A DNA stretch of 64,000 nucleotides. Source: Geosiphon pyriformis (lineage: Eukaryota; Glomeromycota; Glomeromycetes; Archaeosporales; Geosiphonaceae). Numbering within the stretch: the first letter of the stretch is position 1; each line of letters begins with the position of its first letter. The translations under genes and the position numbers were made by a program. The DNA lies in assembly GCA_016748015.1 (NCBI GenBank), contig JAAOMT010000128.1, forward strand, positions 987,471-1,051,470, read 5' to 3'. The notes below the pieces were generated by a model that worked only from the letters and a program-made list of their open reading frames with translations, did not search any database and was not told where the DNA came from. This document shows, in pieces, positions 43,640-56,667 of the stretch.

Positions 43640-44914
43640 ACCCATAAAAAATCGTTTTTTTAAAGGCTTAGAAGTGGTTGCAACAGGTGCATCACATTCC
43701 AAAGCAGAATGACCAAACTTTCTACATCTCTCACACTGAACTAAATCTATTTTTGCCTAAGAAAGTCTAATACTGCCAAGAATTGGCTCTGTGCAAAAGA
43801 CAGATTCCAGATCATTATTAGATTTAAAACCAACTACTGCACAGCAAATTCTATTGCCAATTCCCAGAGATCTGTTTATGACACAAGTTTTTTCACCAGC
43901 CTCTTCCAGAAGAGTCCCAAGATTATGTGCTGTCGTTCCCACCAGCAGAGTAAACAACAGTGCCCTGAACTGATCCTTTGACACCCAGGTCTCACAATCC
44001 CCTACTGCTTTGGCTATGCACACAAAGTCTTTACCAATCAGGAATGACTATTTTGAGGCCAACAAATTAGCTTGGTCTGATTCAGCAAACTCCACCACAG
44101 TTTTTTGCCACATTCTCATCAGTTGAATTTTGATCGACTTAATTTCTCCAAATTCAGATACTGCAGTGATGATCATGTCCTTAGGCATGTCCATGGGAAT
44201 TTTTTTAATCACTACAGCTCAATCTGACCTCATTCCTTGTTTCTTAAGATTACTGTTTACATCAATCCCTTTTTTCCTGGCCAATGATGTAGCCATTTCC
44301 ATGCTTTTTTCTGACATAAACATTGATCAGATAATCCCTTCAAATTTTGAGGAAGTAGTGGCCCCCCCAAAACCATTAACTGTTGAAAAAAATTTTCTAA
44401 TTAATTGAGTCTTTGCCATTGCCAATTTATCTTCCACAGCTGAGAAATTAATATCCAAAGCAAATGACTTTCTAATTGACACTTTCACAGAAGTCTTGAT
44501 AATTTTAAGGTCAATCCACTTTTTTTCTAAAAAGATAGGCAAGTGAAAAGGGAGCACAACTTTATCATCATCCATATGAAAATTAGAAAAGCTGAGCAGA
44601 GAACCAAAACCAGCACTAGTGTTGACTCACTTTGCTTTAGGTGTAGTAATAGCTGAACCCAAAAGAGACTCACCATTTGTCCCAGACATGTTAACATCCT
44701 TATCCTCACCAGATAGACTTTCCACATCAGAATAAATACTGTCACTAGATTCGAATTTGCTTAAGAATATATCTTTTTCATTACCAGAATGTTTTACATT
44801 ACCAAGAACAACTTTTTTCTTCTGAGAAAAGAAACCACCAGCAGGATTATAAAAAGCACTCTTAAGAGCCTTTTTCTTAGGTGCAGTGCTACTAGCAGTA
44901 GCCTTCATATCCAC
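43640..44914 (-). pseudogene. LINE D ORF1: RRM-like domain and CCHC knuckle
   Basis: Begins MDMKATASSTAPKKK at 44914. After linker blocks comes KKIPMDMPKDMIITAVSEF and KTVVEFAESDQANLLASK, a pattern typical of RNA-recognition motifs, then block 44023-43757 (RALLFTLLVGTTAHNLG..). The end has VQCERCRKFGHSALECDAP, a perfect C-x2-C-x4-H-x4-C knuckle. RNA-binding chaperone role is known for LINE ORF1 proteins. Four or more stops interrupt it. Whether ORF1 and the endonuclease-RT frame were one polyprotein is unclear. Confidence 0.75.
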
Positions 44915-45232
44915 GAAAAATGGGTTACTATTAGGTAAAAAAATATTAATATAGACTAAAATTATAATATCAAAAATGCAAAAATAAATATAAAATTAAT
45001 TTTTAAAAATATATATATATTTTTTTTATTTAATAAATGCAGTCTAACTATTACTTAAGTACATAAAATCAAATCAGATCCTAAATTAAGCATGGTTCAT
45101 GTTTTTTTTACATGTAACCAGCCACTCAGACCAATCAAAATAGCCAAAATTCAATCTGAATAGACAAAAATATAACCCAAAACAAACATAGATATCTAAC
45201 CTAATGCCAAAACTGTAGACCATCCCAAAAGA

Positions 45233-48200
45233 CTAAAAAAATAACAAACCAGACACCAAAGAAACAGAAAATCTATTATGTAACGAAAAATTGTGCTTTT
45301 TATAGTATAATCTCAATCTGACTGCAGATAACCAAATGGCAGATTTGTGACCTTCAGCAAAACAACAAACCAATTTGCCAATTATTGTACTACCACCAAA
45401 ATTAGTGCCCAAACAGTGTATTATGTTAGCCACTCAACTTTTTAATACAAATCTCTTAGCCAATACTATGTATAAATTAATAAACAAAATAGTCTTACTT
45501 AGAAACTGAACAACCATATTTTCTTTAGCAGAAGCACCCAACAATACATTTTATTTTAGAGCAGTATCAGACAATAACTTTTTTTTAACACCACTGTTAT
45601 AAGCATAAGAGAACATGTGATTAGAATCTTTCAGCATTTCATATTAGATGTAAGCAATACTTAGATATCTTGAATTATACATTTTTTTTTAGCCACCAGC
45701 AAACAATAATACAGTGCCTTTATGAAATATGACCAAAGTGTTGTCAATACTGAACTGGTATAGTCAAATCAGATCTGGCCATCAGGATGGTAAACACTAA
45801 AAGTTTTAGCCATATCAAAACCACTACAAAAACTTATATTTATAATGCTGTCAACACATTTGGCTTTCTATCCAATAAAATTAACCACATTAAATAATTT
45901 TTTAGCAAAATGACAAGCATTTCCAGAAACAGGTCTGCTTTCAACATTGAAAAAATGATACAGCACTACAAAAGGCAAAAAAAACTTAGAATCAATCATA
46001 ATATTGGCATAGAAATTAACATGCTTATTTCCAATATTACCAGAATAATTCTTAACTTTTTTTTATATAACTGATAAACTTTTTTTTGAAATAATCTGAT
46101 GAATATGTTTTTTTTCAATCCAATATTTATTGTGAAAATTAGGACCAAACACACTACTGTTGAAATAGCATATGTCCAATGAAGCTTGACTGTCTGTAAA
46201 CAAAATAACTGACTTAAAAACAGACACATATTCCAAAGCAAAAGTAATAGTCTGTAGTTTTACCAAAGTCAAAAATAGCAACTTATTTATCTTAACTTTA
46301 ACATTAGTGTCTACATTTAGAAAATAGGCAGCAGTACTACTACAAGCATCTATTAATTCCAAACTTTTGACAGAGTTATCTATGTAAATGTTCACAAAAC
46401 TTAGTTCAAAATTCAGCAAATGTTCACAGATATAGCTGAAGTTACAAAAAAAATTAGCAGGAATAAAATGAAAAAACAACAATCTACTATATGACAAACC
46501 ACTTTCATCAATAAATCTGACCAGAGAAACAAACTAAACAAGAATTAAATCTCTAAGGTCTAGCTTTTTCCACTTGTAAAAAGTGTTTTACATGAAACAT
46601 GTGCTGTGACAATTCAGAAACTGGTTTGCAAACATAATGCTGTACTTCTTAAAAGACTTTGCCACATCCAAATAATAGTCTGAGCCCAGCACATCCAGAA
46701 CTGCAATTTCATTTCCAGTCCAAAAAACATTAAATAGATTACCACCCAAAAAAAATTAGACAAATTAAGAGCATATATCACACCAGCCAAAAAACAATTT
46801 ATTGGATCAATTAGCAACTTGACTGGAACTTGAAAAGAATGCTGGGACATCCAGCTAGCAGCCTGCAGCTCTATGGCTTTGTGTTTGAATAAATTGCTAA
46901 GAATTCTGTCAGTATTGGTAAAATTAACCAAACTAGCCAACAGATTTTCAGTCAGCACTTGCTCAAAAGTTCTCAAACTATACAATTCAGAATAATACAA
47001 AGCTTTATTTAGGAAATTCTTGGGCAGATTGGCCTTGAGCTTTAATCTTTTTTTCAACATTTTGTCCCACTTCTTATACACACTTCTTGAAACACAACTG
47101 AATTGCAGCCTATAGCTAATTATAGACTGTAAAACAGCAGAAACTAAATACAAAAACTGTTTTTCAATGATGATCTTTTTCAAAACCACATTTGAAAAAA
47201 CTTGATATTTGAATAAGCTTTGATTAAGTTTGGCTTGAACAGACCATCTGTCAAAAGAAAAATTTCTAAATATTAATGAAACTTGCACTTTTTAACTATG
47301 AAGATACTAGAATCATTAATAGACAACAAAGCTTTCTTGGCTCCTTGTTTAATAAGAATAGCAACTGTTTTGTCTATATTAATTGAAATATTATTAATAA
47401 AAAAAACTTACTTGTAATGTTCACAATACATTGTGTAGCCACCATGCAATTTTCAATTCAAATAGTGTCATCAACAAAGACACCAGCTGTGAAAAAAAAA
47501 GCTTTGTTATCTCTAGAATCAATCTTATTAGTTTTTGTAAAAAATTTTGAACTTAATCTGTAACTACACAATTTTTTGTGTCTCTTGATTTTACAAAGCA
47601 AAAAATCATAAAAAATTTTCTACAGCAGTAATAAAAAGACTTTCTCTTGATCCAAACCATTATAAACAGTATACTCACTAGTGAATCCAAAGTCTATTAT
47701 TATCCAATTGGTTTGATTATTGTGTATACTTTCAAAAAAATCTATAAAATGGAGACATATCTTGATTTTAGCTAAGCTGTTCTGCAAATAAAACTATCTA
47801 ATTGAGTCATAAGCTTTCCACATGTCTTGGAATACTAATTACAGCTCCCTGTCCTTTTTCAATGCATTTTTAATTATTAAACCAATAGCAAAAATTAAAG
47901 TTTAAGTGGATGTATCTTTTAGAACCAAGAAATTATTACTATATAAGACATTAAATTCACTGTAGACCAAAAATATTTTGTCTGATAAGATTTTAGACAA
48001 TATTTTTCAGGCTGTTTTAATTAATACTATAGGCCTAGTATTGATAAAAGTCTCTTCTCAATTATATGACTTCAGTATTATAAAAACTCAGACTTGTTTT
48101 TACTGTGTAAACACTATATCTAACACTAAGTATGTATTAAAAATATTTAACAAACTGCTCAGAATCTGTATATTTTCATGCTTTTAAAGTTTATTAGAAA

Positions 48201-48480
48201 TACCAGAAAAACTGGCAGCTTTTTTATTAGACAATTTTTTGACCACCTAAAAAAACTCACCAGATTTGATATTACACATAACATTTGAAAATGCACTATT
48301 ATTGACATAATCTAAAGGAACATATTGATTAGATCATTAAATAAGCAGAAAATAGGAAACTACATGCTTCCTTATCTACTCTTCTATAATAATATCAACT
48401 GCAGACTTAATCTTATTAGATACTAGGATTAAATCATCATCTACTATTAGATAGTCAAGCACTACTTTTTGAAATGGTCA
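45233..48480 (-). pseudogene. LINE E RT, RNase H and C-terminal region remnants
   Basis: The post-RT region 47288-46614 (224 codons) follows LINE D (QFLYLVSAVLQSIISYRLQF, LPKNFLNKALYYSELYSL). RNase H block 46497-46063 has VNIYIDNSVKSLELIDACSS (Asn after the Asp of the usual YTDGS), LTLVKLQTITFALE (Lys where the catalytic Glu is expected) and LFTDSQASLD. The RT core with the FVDD-equivalent near 47460-47490 is broken. C-terminal part only 45433-45233. Confidence 0.75.
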
Positions 48481-48729
48481 TTCTAAAACACTTTTGATCA
48501 TATGTCTTTTATTAAACAAAAATTTTCTATGTATTTGTTTATTACTTTCCTAATAAAAATGTTCCTGGCAACCTTAGACTTATAATACTTGAATCTATAG
48601 TATTTTTTTTTGATCCTTAAGAAGTAATGTAAAATTTTTTCTATGTTTTTACTATTATTAAACATAATGCATATTTTGGAAGCTTTTTTATCATTAATAG
48701 TAAACCAAGTATTAATAAAACAATCAGCT

Positions 48730-49830
48730 TCTGACCCCTAATTTGAATTCAAACACTTTACTATCTTGGCTACCAACAACTCCAGCTTAAAAAACTTTAA
48801 TGATAGCTTATTTTTCAAACATTTAAATTTACTAAACCAGAACTTAAAAAACACTTTATTAGCAAAACTCACTACCACCTTCTTAAAAATTTCCCACATA
48901 GTATCTAAATTTTTACTATCTTTTGCACTATTGAATTCATTTAACTTCTTTAAGAATTTGTTCAATAAACACTCTCTAAAATATAACTATTTAATGATGT
49001 CAGCATTCTTGATTCTGAATTTCTATTTATTCTTATTAGCTTGCTTATGATTACTATTAAAATGAGCATTTAAGAAACCATCCAAACCAACTAAAACCAA
49101 AATGACCTTGTAATCTGTATCAAAAAAATCACAAACAGGATTAATCTTATAACCAGCCATTACAAATAACAGATTTTCATTTATGAAAACATAATCAATA
49201 ACTTTCTCAGCACTCTTCAAATTGCTTCAAGTAAAAGCTTTAATCAGCAGATGCCTACTAAATAAATTGACCAAGTTCAGACCTGAACAGAACTTAAAAC
49301 TTGCATTTTTCTTAGATTTATCTTTATTGAAATTTCTACTCAGAACCACAAAAGTGCTAAAGTTAACAGCCTTAATAATAAAAGAGTTGATTTCCAAAGC
49401 CTAACTGAATCTAATTTTAGTAAAAACATCAGCATACAAACTCAAAATTGCAACCAAAAGCTTGTTTTTAAAAAGGAGCTGCATTAAAATAACCCAACCA
49501 GAAACTTCCTTAATCTTATATATATAACAAGCCAAAAAATTGTTTATAATAATTGTCATTCCAGCATTGAAAAATTCCTTGTTCAAACTAGATAAGAAAA
49601 CTTTTATCTTATCAAACTTATTTATAATCTATGGTCTAATGTTAGATCTTAACTTTGTTTCTATAATAATTAAAATCATATTTCCTGAATTTTTATGCCA
49701 ATAAACAACATTTTTTTGCTTGGCAAGAACATTAATACTCTGAATATTGTATGTGGCTATTTTCCAGACCAATTCACTTATTGAGAGGAAGTGTTTACAA
49801 AAGAAACTAAGCCAGCACACAACTGATCTA
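48730..49830 (-). pseudogene. LINE E endonuclease remnant
   Basis: Broken blocks 49820-49629 (WKIATYNIQSINVLAKQKNV, IIIETKLRSN), 49586-49401, and 49220-49023 (VIDYVFINENLLFVMAGY, FFDTDYKVILVLVGLDG). The GDFN site reads RNFNKD and the SDH site TDYK, so the Asn and Tyr substitutions of LINE D are shared. Confidence 0.7.
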
Positions 49831-50084
49831 ACTTCATTAGAACTGAACCAACAGAGGTCTTAAGAGCCACCAACTTTGATTCCAAACTGCCTATCATAAT
49901 ACTCAAAATTTTTGAACTACTTAGATCCAAAACTAAGGCATTGACAGTAACCAAAGAGAAAAGTGGAGACATTACTTTTAAACTATCCAAAATCATATTA
50001 GAATCAACATCCAATTCAACAGCCAATGAGTTAACAAGATTATAAAAGAGAGAAGAGACAGCCTAAGGCATTAATTTTATATTG

Positions 50085-51640
50085 CTAAGCTTGTGAACAA
50101 TATTGAACACCTGATTTGATAAGAGCTCCAAAAAGCATTCCAAAAAAAACAAATAAGCATTCAGAGAAAAAATTTCTATCAGAATTCAAAGCACCAAAAA
50201 AAGGAGAGCCAAAACCAAAGCCAGCAAATAAATCATGAAAAATGGATGCTGCTAAGACCATCTGAGCCCACAATTTGCCACCAAAAGCAGCAGGATGAGA
50301 AATAAAAACATTTTTTTTGGTGTACAATCTGGCTAACTGAAAATAACTTGTATTAGAAACAGACTTCTTAAATAACTTTGAGAGCTTGGAAGTAGAGGCA
50401 GCCATTATATTACACTCCAAAGTAGAATGATTAAATCTCCTACACTTTTTATATTAAACCAGATCTATTCTTGTCCAAGAGAGTTTAACACCACCAAAAA
50501 TTGGCTCTATGTAAAATACAGATTTCAATTTCTTATTAGATTCAAAACAAATTACAGCATAACAAATCCTATTGTCAGTTTCCAATAATAAATTTATGAT
50601 GCAAGTTCTCTTACTAGCATCTTTCAATAAAGTACTCAGATTATAAGCCATTGTTTTCACAAACAAGGTAAACAAAAGCACTCTAAACTGATCTCTAGAT
50701 GCTCAAATCTTATGATCTCTTATAGTTTTGGCTATGTACACAGAATTTTTTCTGATTAAGAATGACTATCTTAAGGCCAATTGATTAGTTTAATTTGATT
50801 CAGCAAACTTTACCACAGTCTTCTGTCACAGTCCAACTAATTGCAACTTGATAGACACTATTTAACCAAAATCAGTTACTACAGTAATAATTATTTCTTT
50901 AGATATATTCATGGGAATTTCTTTAATGATTACAATCTGATCCAATCTAATTTCTTGTTTTTTAAGATTGCTGTTTACTTTGATACTTTTATCTTTAGCC
51001 AATAACATGATTTTATTCATGTTTTTTTCTAAAGTAAACATTAATCTGATAATTTCTTTAAATTTTGAGAAAGTAGTAGTCCTCCCAAAACCATTAATAG
51101 TTGAAAATAATTTTCTAATTATTTAAGTCTTTACTGTTACTAATTTGTCTTCCACAGCAGAGAAATCAATGTCCAAAACAAATAACTTCTTAACAGATAT
51201 CTCTACTTGAGACTTAACAATCTTTGGGTCAATTTATTTTCTATCCAAAGAGATAGACAAGCAAGAAAAAAAAGAAATCTCATTATTATCTATATCAAAG
51301 TTTAGAAAACTAAGTGAAAAGCCAAAACCAGCACCAATATTAATATGCTTAGCTTTAAAAATAGTAATAGCCAAGCTCAAAAAAGACTCACCATTAACAC
51401 CAAATATGCTGATATTCTTATCATTACCAGACAAACTATTTACATCAAAAAACATTATTATCAGACCCAAATTTGATTAAAGAAATATCTTTCTCATTAT
51501 CAAAATGTTTAATATTTCTAAGAACAACTTTCTTTTTTTATAAGAAAAAACTATTAGTAAGACCATAAAAAACATTCTTAAATGCTTTTTTTTTAAACAT
51601 ATTACTAGTTAAAGCAATCTCTAACTCCACGAAAAAAGGG
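50085..51640 (-). pseudogene. LINE E ORF1 remnant
   Basis: Blocks 51470-51234, 50681-50454 (LLFTLFVKTMAYNLSTLLKD) and 50420-50085 follow LINE D ORF1. The CCHC knuckle is broken: the first Cys position reads Tyr and a preceding Gln is a stop, leaving CRRFNHSTLEC. Coiled-coil block 50026-49778 (LESKLVALKTSVGSVLMKLD) lies after it. Confidence 0.7.
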
Positions 51641-51660
51641 TTATTAGGTAAAAAAAATAT

Positions 51661-54220
51661 TGATATAAACTAATAAGAACAAAAACAAAAAACTTTTTTT
51701 TTAGAAATAAGCTCTTTGAGAATTATTTGGACGTAGAAAAAAAAAAGTTTTTTAATTTTAAAAAAAAAAATAAAAAACATTAAATAAATTAATTACTATG
51801 TTAAAAAAATTAAATACTAAGTATTATTAGTTATTATTATTTGAATTTTTGTTTATTATACAAAAAACTCAATTATTAAAACTTTTAAACCAAATAAATT
51901 TTTAAATTACAATATTAATTAATAATATTAATTTACGAATTAATATATTATTTAACTATTTATAATAATATTTAAGATAATTAATAATTAATTTATTTAT
52001 AAAGAATATTTTTTGCTAATAAATAGTAAAATAATTAAACAATATTAAAAAAGCTTTTAACAAAACAATAATAATAATTAATAATTTTTGAAATTCGTAC
52101 AAATTAATAAATTTTTTTTTTAAATTTAACTTAATTTTAATTTTTTTAATAATATAATTTAAAAAACAAATTTTGTTTTGTTAAAAAAATATTTTTGCTA
52201 TTAAGTTTTAATTTTATATTTTAAAATTTATTAAATATTTATTGAAAATAATAAAAATATTTATTAAAAATAGTAATATATTAAATACATTACTATTAAT
52301 TCTTATAAAAGTTTTTTGTATACAATTTTTATAAATTATTAAAAAATAATATATATACTATAAAATTTAAAAAACATAATATTAAATTTAAATTTGTAAT
52401 AAATTTTTTTTTGATTATTAGAGTTTATATTAATTTGTTAATATTTATTAACAAAATTTAATATTAAAAACCATTTTTTATTATTTAAAACAATTAATAT
52501 TTTTTGTATAATTAGAATAAAATAGTTTTTTTTTTTTTTTATTAGCATTTAATGAGTGAAGCCCAACCGCTATCTAGTACATAGAGCCAAACTAAGTGGC
52601 TCAAACTAAACGCGACTCATACAATGAAAAATAGTTATTTTTATAAATTATATTATTAATAATCTATATAAACTCAAATTTTTTATTTTTTTAATAATTA
52701 ATACAATTAATAATAATTATAAATTTAAAGATTTTTTAATTAAGTTGTTATTAAATATTTTTTATATTTTTTATTAAATAATATTTTGGCTTAAAAATAA
52801 TATTTGATAGATTTTTGTTTAATTAATTAGATATTTTTAGTATTAATTTAATATTTAATCAAATTAACTTTGTTTTTATTAACAAAAATATTAATATATA
52901 AAATTTTTTAATTGTATTTATTACAAAAAATTTAAGTTATTAAGATTGAAATTTTCAATTTTTTTAAAATAAATAAGTAGTTTTAATAAATTATTTTAAT
53001 ATTTGAAAGATAATATTATAATAAAAACACAATTAATAAAAACACAATTAATTAAAATTTACTAAAATTATTAATATTAGTTAATAAAAATTTAAATAAG
53101 TTTTGATAATATATAAAAATTTGTTAAAATAACCAATTAATATACAATAAATTTAGCTTTAAACAACTGAAATTTTATTTTATTTTTTATTTAATTTTAT
53201 ATAATATTATTCAAATAAAAAAACCAATTAATTATAAAAAATACATAATTAATAGATAATAATATATAATAATAAAAAATAATATATAATAATATAAAAT
53301 AACATAAATAATAAATATAATTAACAATAACAAAATAACATAAAAAACAATATAAATAACAAGTTTTTAAAAACTATTTTATAAAATAAATATATGTATA
53401 TATATAAGTAGTTTTAGTTTAAAAAAAAAATTTTTAAATAAAATTTTTTTCTATTTATTAACATTAAAACTGAAATTGATTTTTACTTTTTATTTTATTC
53501 TTTCTAAAAATTGGCTATTTCTTTTTATTTAAAGTCAGATACAAATTGCATAATACTTTTAAAATTTTAATAATTTATAACAATTGATAAAATATTAATT
53601 TTTTTATTTTTTATTTTTTATTAAAAATTTGTAATTAATTTAAAAAAGCTAAAAAAGTACAAAAAACAATTTGGTAATTTAACTATTATAACAAAGTAAT
53701 TTGATATTATAATAGTCTAATAAAAAAAAATATTTTTTAAAATTAATTTTATTAAAGATTATTAACTTATTAGAAAAGCAAAAAGACAATACTAGATTTT
53801 AATAATTGTAATTAAATATTATAAGCTAAATATAGTTAAAAATAAATATAATTACTTAACTAAAAAAATTATCACCAAATACCATCTTTAATAATAATAA
53901 TAATAATATTTCTATTCTTTATAAAAAGAACTTTTTACAAATAAATTATTTAAAAGAACTTAATAAAATCTTTAAATACAACAAAGATTTTTAAAACTAA
54001 TGTAAATATTTTTTATTTTGATTAGTAATTTTTTTATTAGGTTAATAAATATAATTTTTTTCTATTTAAACGAATTCATTTTGGGAGACAGCTGTGCCAG
54101 AGAACTTGAATTTTATTTAAAAAAGAATTGATTCTCTGCAGTTTAGGTTCGTGGTTTAATACTAATAAAAATTTCCTGATTGCGAATTCTGTGATACTGA
54201 ACTTGAACCAATATACATAT
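51661..54220. other. Long AT-rich spacer
   Basis: About 2.5 kb of extreme A+T. Only the LINE 3' stub at 52,540-52,640 is recognisable. The composition changes over about 54,060-54,220 into host-gene sequence. Confidence 0.75.
52540..52640 (-). mobile_element. LINE stub F: 3' UTR end and tail only
   Basis: An island of normal composition in AT-rich sequence. The minus strand reads ATGAGTCGCGTTTAGTTTGA, then TATGTACTAGATAGCGGTTG, GGCTTCACTCATTAAATG and poly(A), the 3' end shared by all LINE copies here. It is a very early 5' truncation. Confidence 0.8.
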
Positions 54221-54270
54221 GATTGAATGATTCCAAAATGTAAATGCAAATGTAAGTCAAAATTACAATT

Positions 54271-56301
54271 TTACGTGTTTTCATTTAATCTATCCTCATT
54301 TCTACTAGTCTTAATTCGTCTTCGACACTGTTCCACTTCCAATTGCCAATCCGTCACTAGTATTGTCCAAATGACAGCTATAGCAATAGCAATCGAAGCA
54401 AACGTTAACCCGGTCCAAAGTCCTAAAATTCCCCAGCCATATTTAAATTCTAAAACTAGACCTAACACAAGTGCAATCAAATAATATCCGGACATGGTGA
54501 ATATGGCACCAATACGTTGTCGGCCTTGCCCACATAATATTCCGATTCCAATTGCGTTCAATTCTTCGGAGATCTGTTAATAATTGAAAAAATTTGCTAT
54601 TTCTGTTCAATCAAGAAAACATTTAATATCAATTCTTACTTGAAACGCGGCACATAATGGTAATAATGTAGCGACCATGTTTACCACGTTCTCATCAAAT
54701 GTGAATAAATATCTAGTCGTATATTAAAAGAAGAAACGGTAAACAACTTAATCAGAGGTACAACAAAATTGCGTTTTAACTCAAATCTCAAAATGCTTAC
54801 CCCCAAGAATTTTTGAAAATCATCAATACAGTAGAATTTATTAAGCCCATTAAAACAGCCAACAAAATAGCCACTCTGGCAGCCAATTGTGCCTGAGAAG
54901 CTAATCCAGCACCCAACAAATTCCCCACCCGATTCGATGTTGCTACCGCTAAACCATAAGGGGCTTGAAACAGTAATAGGGCACTAGTTAACACTATACT
55001 ATGACTGGCTAATTCAACACTCCCCAAATATCCAGCAGCAAGTGCCACCAACTCAAAGGACCAATACTGTGCGCAAACCATCATAATTCCAGGAATAGCG
55101 AGTTGAATGAAAGATTTCCAATCGCTTAATGCAGCATGTGTCCATCCATCCCACACTTGATATCCGTTTATGAATCGAATATATAATGTGACTAAAATGA
55201 GCATAAGCCAATAGGTGATGGTGATCGCGAGCGGAGCACCAATGAAGCCTATGGCGATTGGTTCATACAATACTAATAAGTAAGTCAGGGTCAAGTTGGC
55301 TGGTACACATGCTATTAAAACATAGGTGCCTGCCTCCATGATACCTTAATTTCAAAACGTAATTTATGTCTTAAAAATTTCATTTATACGATCAAAATTA
55401 ATGAATCATCAAAAAATAAAATCTACCTTGAGCCTGCAAATACTTTTTTAAACATTCAAATAATAAATAGGCCGGCGCCCCTGGCAATAAATAGCGCAAA
55501 AATAAGCCAGCCATTCGGGCCAGTTCTGGATCTTGCCCCAATAACACTAACACATGATCGGCTTCCCACCACAAAACTGCCAACGGAATCATTCCGATAA
55601 GAATGATGATAACAGCGCGTTGTAAATGCACGCCAACCATTTTTGGAGAATTTGATGTAAATGCTTGTGAGCAAAGGGTGTCCAGTGCTGAAGCTGCCCC
55701 TAACCCAACTGACCAACAAGTTACTGCGGCGAACTAGGAAAATTAAAACCATCTGTTCTATTATTGGATTTTCTGAAGTTAAGAGAATGTAAGTTTTTAC
55801 CATATTTCCTAATGCTGTTGCAGCCAACTCGTTTGGTCCCTAAGGTTTAAAATAAATACTGTTGGGAACAAAATGGAAGGCCTAATCCTAGCTCATATCT
55901 AAACCTCTTACCAATCTTCCCACTGAGAGCACACTTGCAACCTGTAATGTATACTGCAACAAATACGTGATCACCAAAGGTGCTGCCTTACGCATCAAAA
56001 ACTTCCCCTCTGCGAAGTCAACCCATTTTTCACGTTCCATCACGCCCATAGGCAACGAAGTGTTTGATTCTTGTAGACTTGTTGTAAAGAAGGGTGTTAA
56101 ACCATCTTCAAGCAAGTGAGGTTGGGTATAATTTAAAAGAGAAGCATGATTAATCGTTCCTATTATGGCCTCTCTTTCATGCGGGGAAGAGGTGGGTAAC
56201 AAAGGTGTTCGTTCACTAGGGGGAATATGTGGACTATTTGTAAGGGCATTTTCAGATGAAAATGGTGTCATTTGTGGTTTCAAGTAAGGTGAATTCGACA
56301 T
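54271..56301 (-). CDS. MATE-family multidrug/metabolite efflux transporter, copy 1
   Basis: A multi-pass membrane antiporter that in the known family exports organic cations and metabolites in exchange for protons or Na+. Six exons deduced from GT..AG borders and continuous frame: 56301-55912, 55839-55801, 55733-55427, 55344-54801, 54712-54640, 54573-54271, giving about 551 residues and no internal stop. Starts at ATG (MSNSPYLK..) after a long hydrophilic N-terminus of about 100 residues. Family signs: ITYLLQYTLQVASVLSVGRL, GLGAASALDTLCSQAF, LFLRYLLPGAPAYLLFECLKKYLQAQG, GLAVATSNRVGNLLGAG and GRQRIGAIFTMSGYYLIAL. Length suits fungal MATE proteins with twelve helices. It is paralogous to the neighbour at 56,668-58,731 and lies head to tail with it. 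Localisation (vacuolar or plasma membrane) and substrate cannot be told. Confidence 0.9.
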
Positions 56302-56667
56302 TTTTTCTACGTATTTTTATTATAAAAAACGGTTCATAGGATTCGTCAAAATGGTTTGAAAGTTAGAAGGCCCTTTCGAACTCAACATTTGGCCCTATGA
56401 TTATCTTAGTTTTCATTATTGGTTATCAGTTATTTTGTTGAGGGGAGAAGGTTGACTGGGTCTTTTCAAGAACAATTATTTGTGATTTTCGTTGCATGGT
56501 AATAAAATAGGGAAAAATAATTTAGATAGATCACCAAATTCCCACACTTTAGTGCAACGTGACAATGTCGCGCGATTTTAATTTCGCCCTAATCGATTGA
56601 AACCTAAATAAATAACTTCAACTCTCTATTGTACTCCCAAACAATTAATGATGAAATGATTGTCCAA
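56302..56667. other. Intergenic region between the two MATE genes
   Basis: About 365 bp; must hold the promoter of the left gene and the 3' end of the right gene. Contains CTATTGTACTC and AT-rich runs but no motif I can assign. Confidence 0.6.

Larger units (their letters stand above)
38250..44945 (-). mobile_element. LINE copy D, near full length
   Basis: About 6.7 kb on the minus strand with every domain of the family: ORF1 (RRM-like domain and CCHC knuckle), coiled-coil stretch, AP-type endonuclease, RT, RNase H, zinc-finger C-terminus, 3' UTR and A tail. The 5' end shares CCACGAAAAA..GGGTTA and the following bases with copy E, which defines the start at about 44,945. All domains contain stops or frame breaks, so the copy is dead. 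Confidence 0.9.
45010..51660 (-). mobile_element. LINE copy E, near full length, strongly decayed
   Basis: Same length, orientation and domain order as LINE D, lying directly upstream of it with only about 60 bp between D's 5' end and E's tail. Stops are more frequent and A+T is higher, so it looks older. The 5' end shares CCACGAAAAA(A)GGGTTA with D. The 3' end is ATAATAGTTAGACTGCATTT on the minus strand with A-rich tail. Confidence 0.88.
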
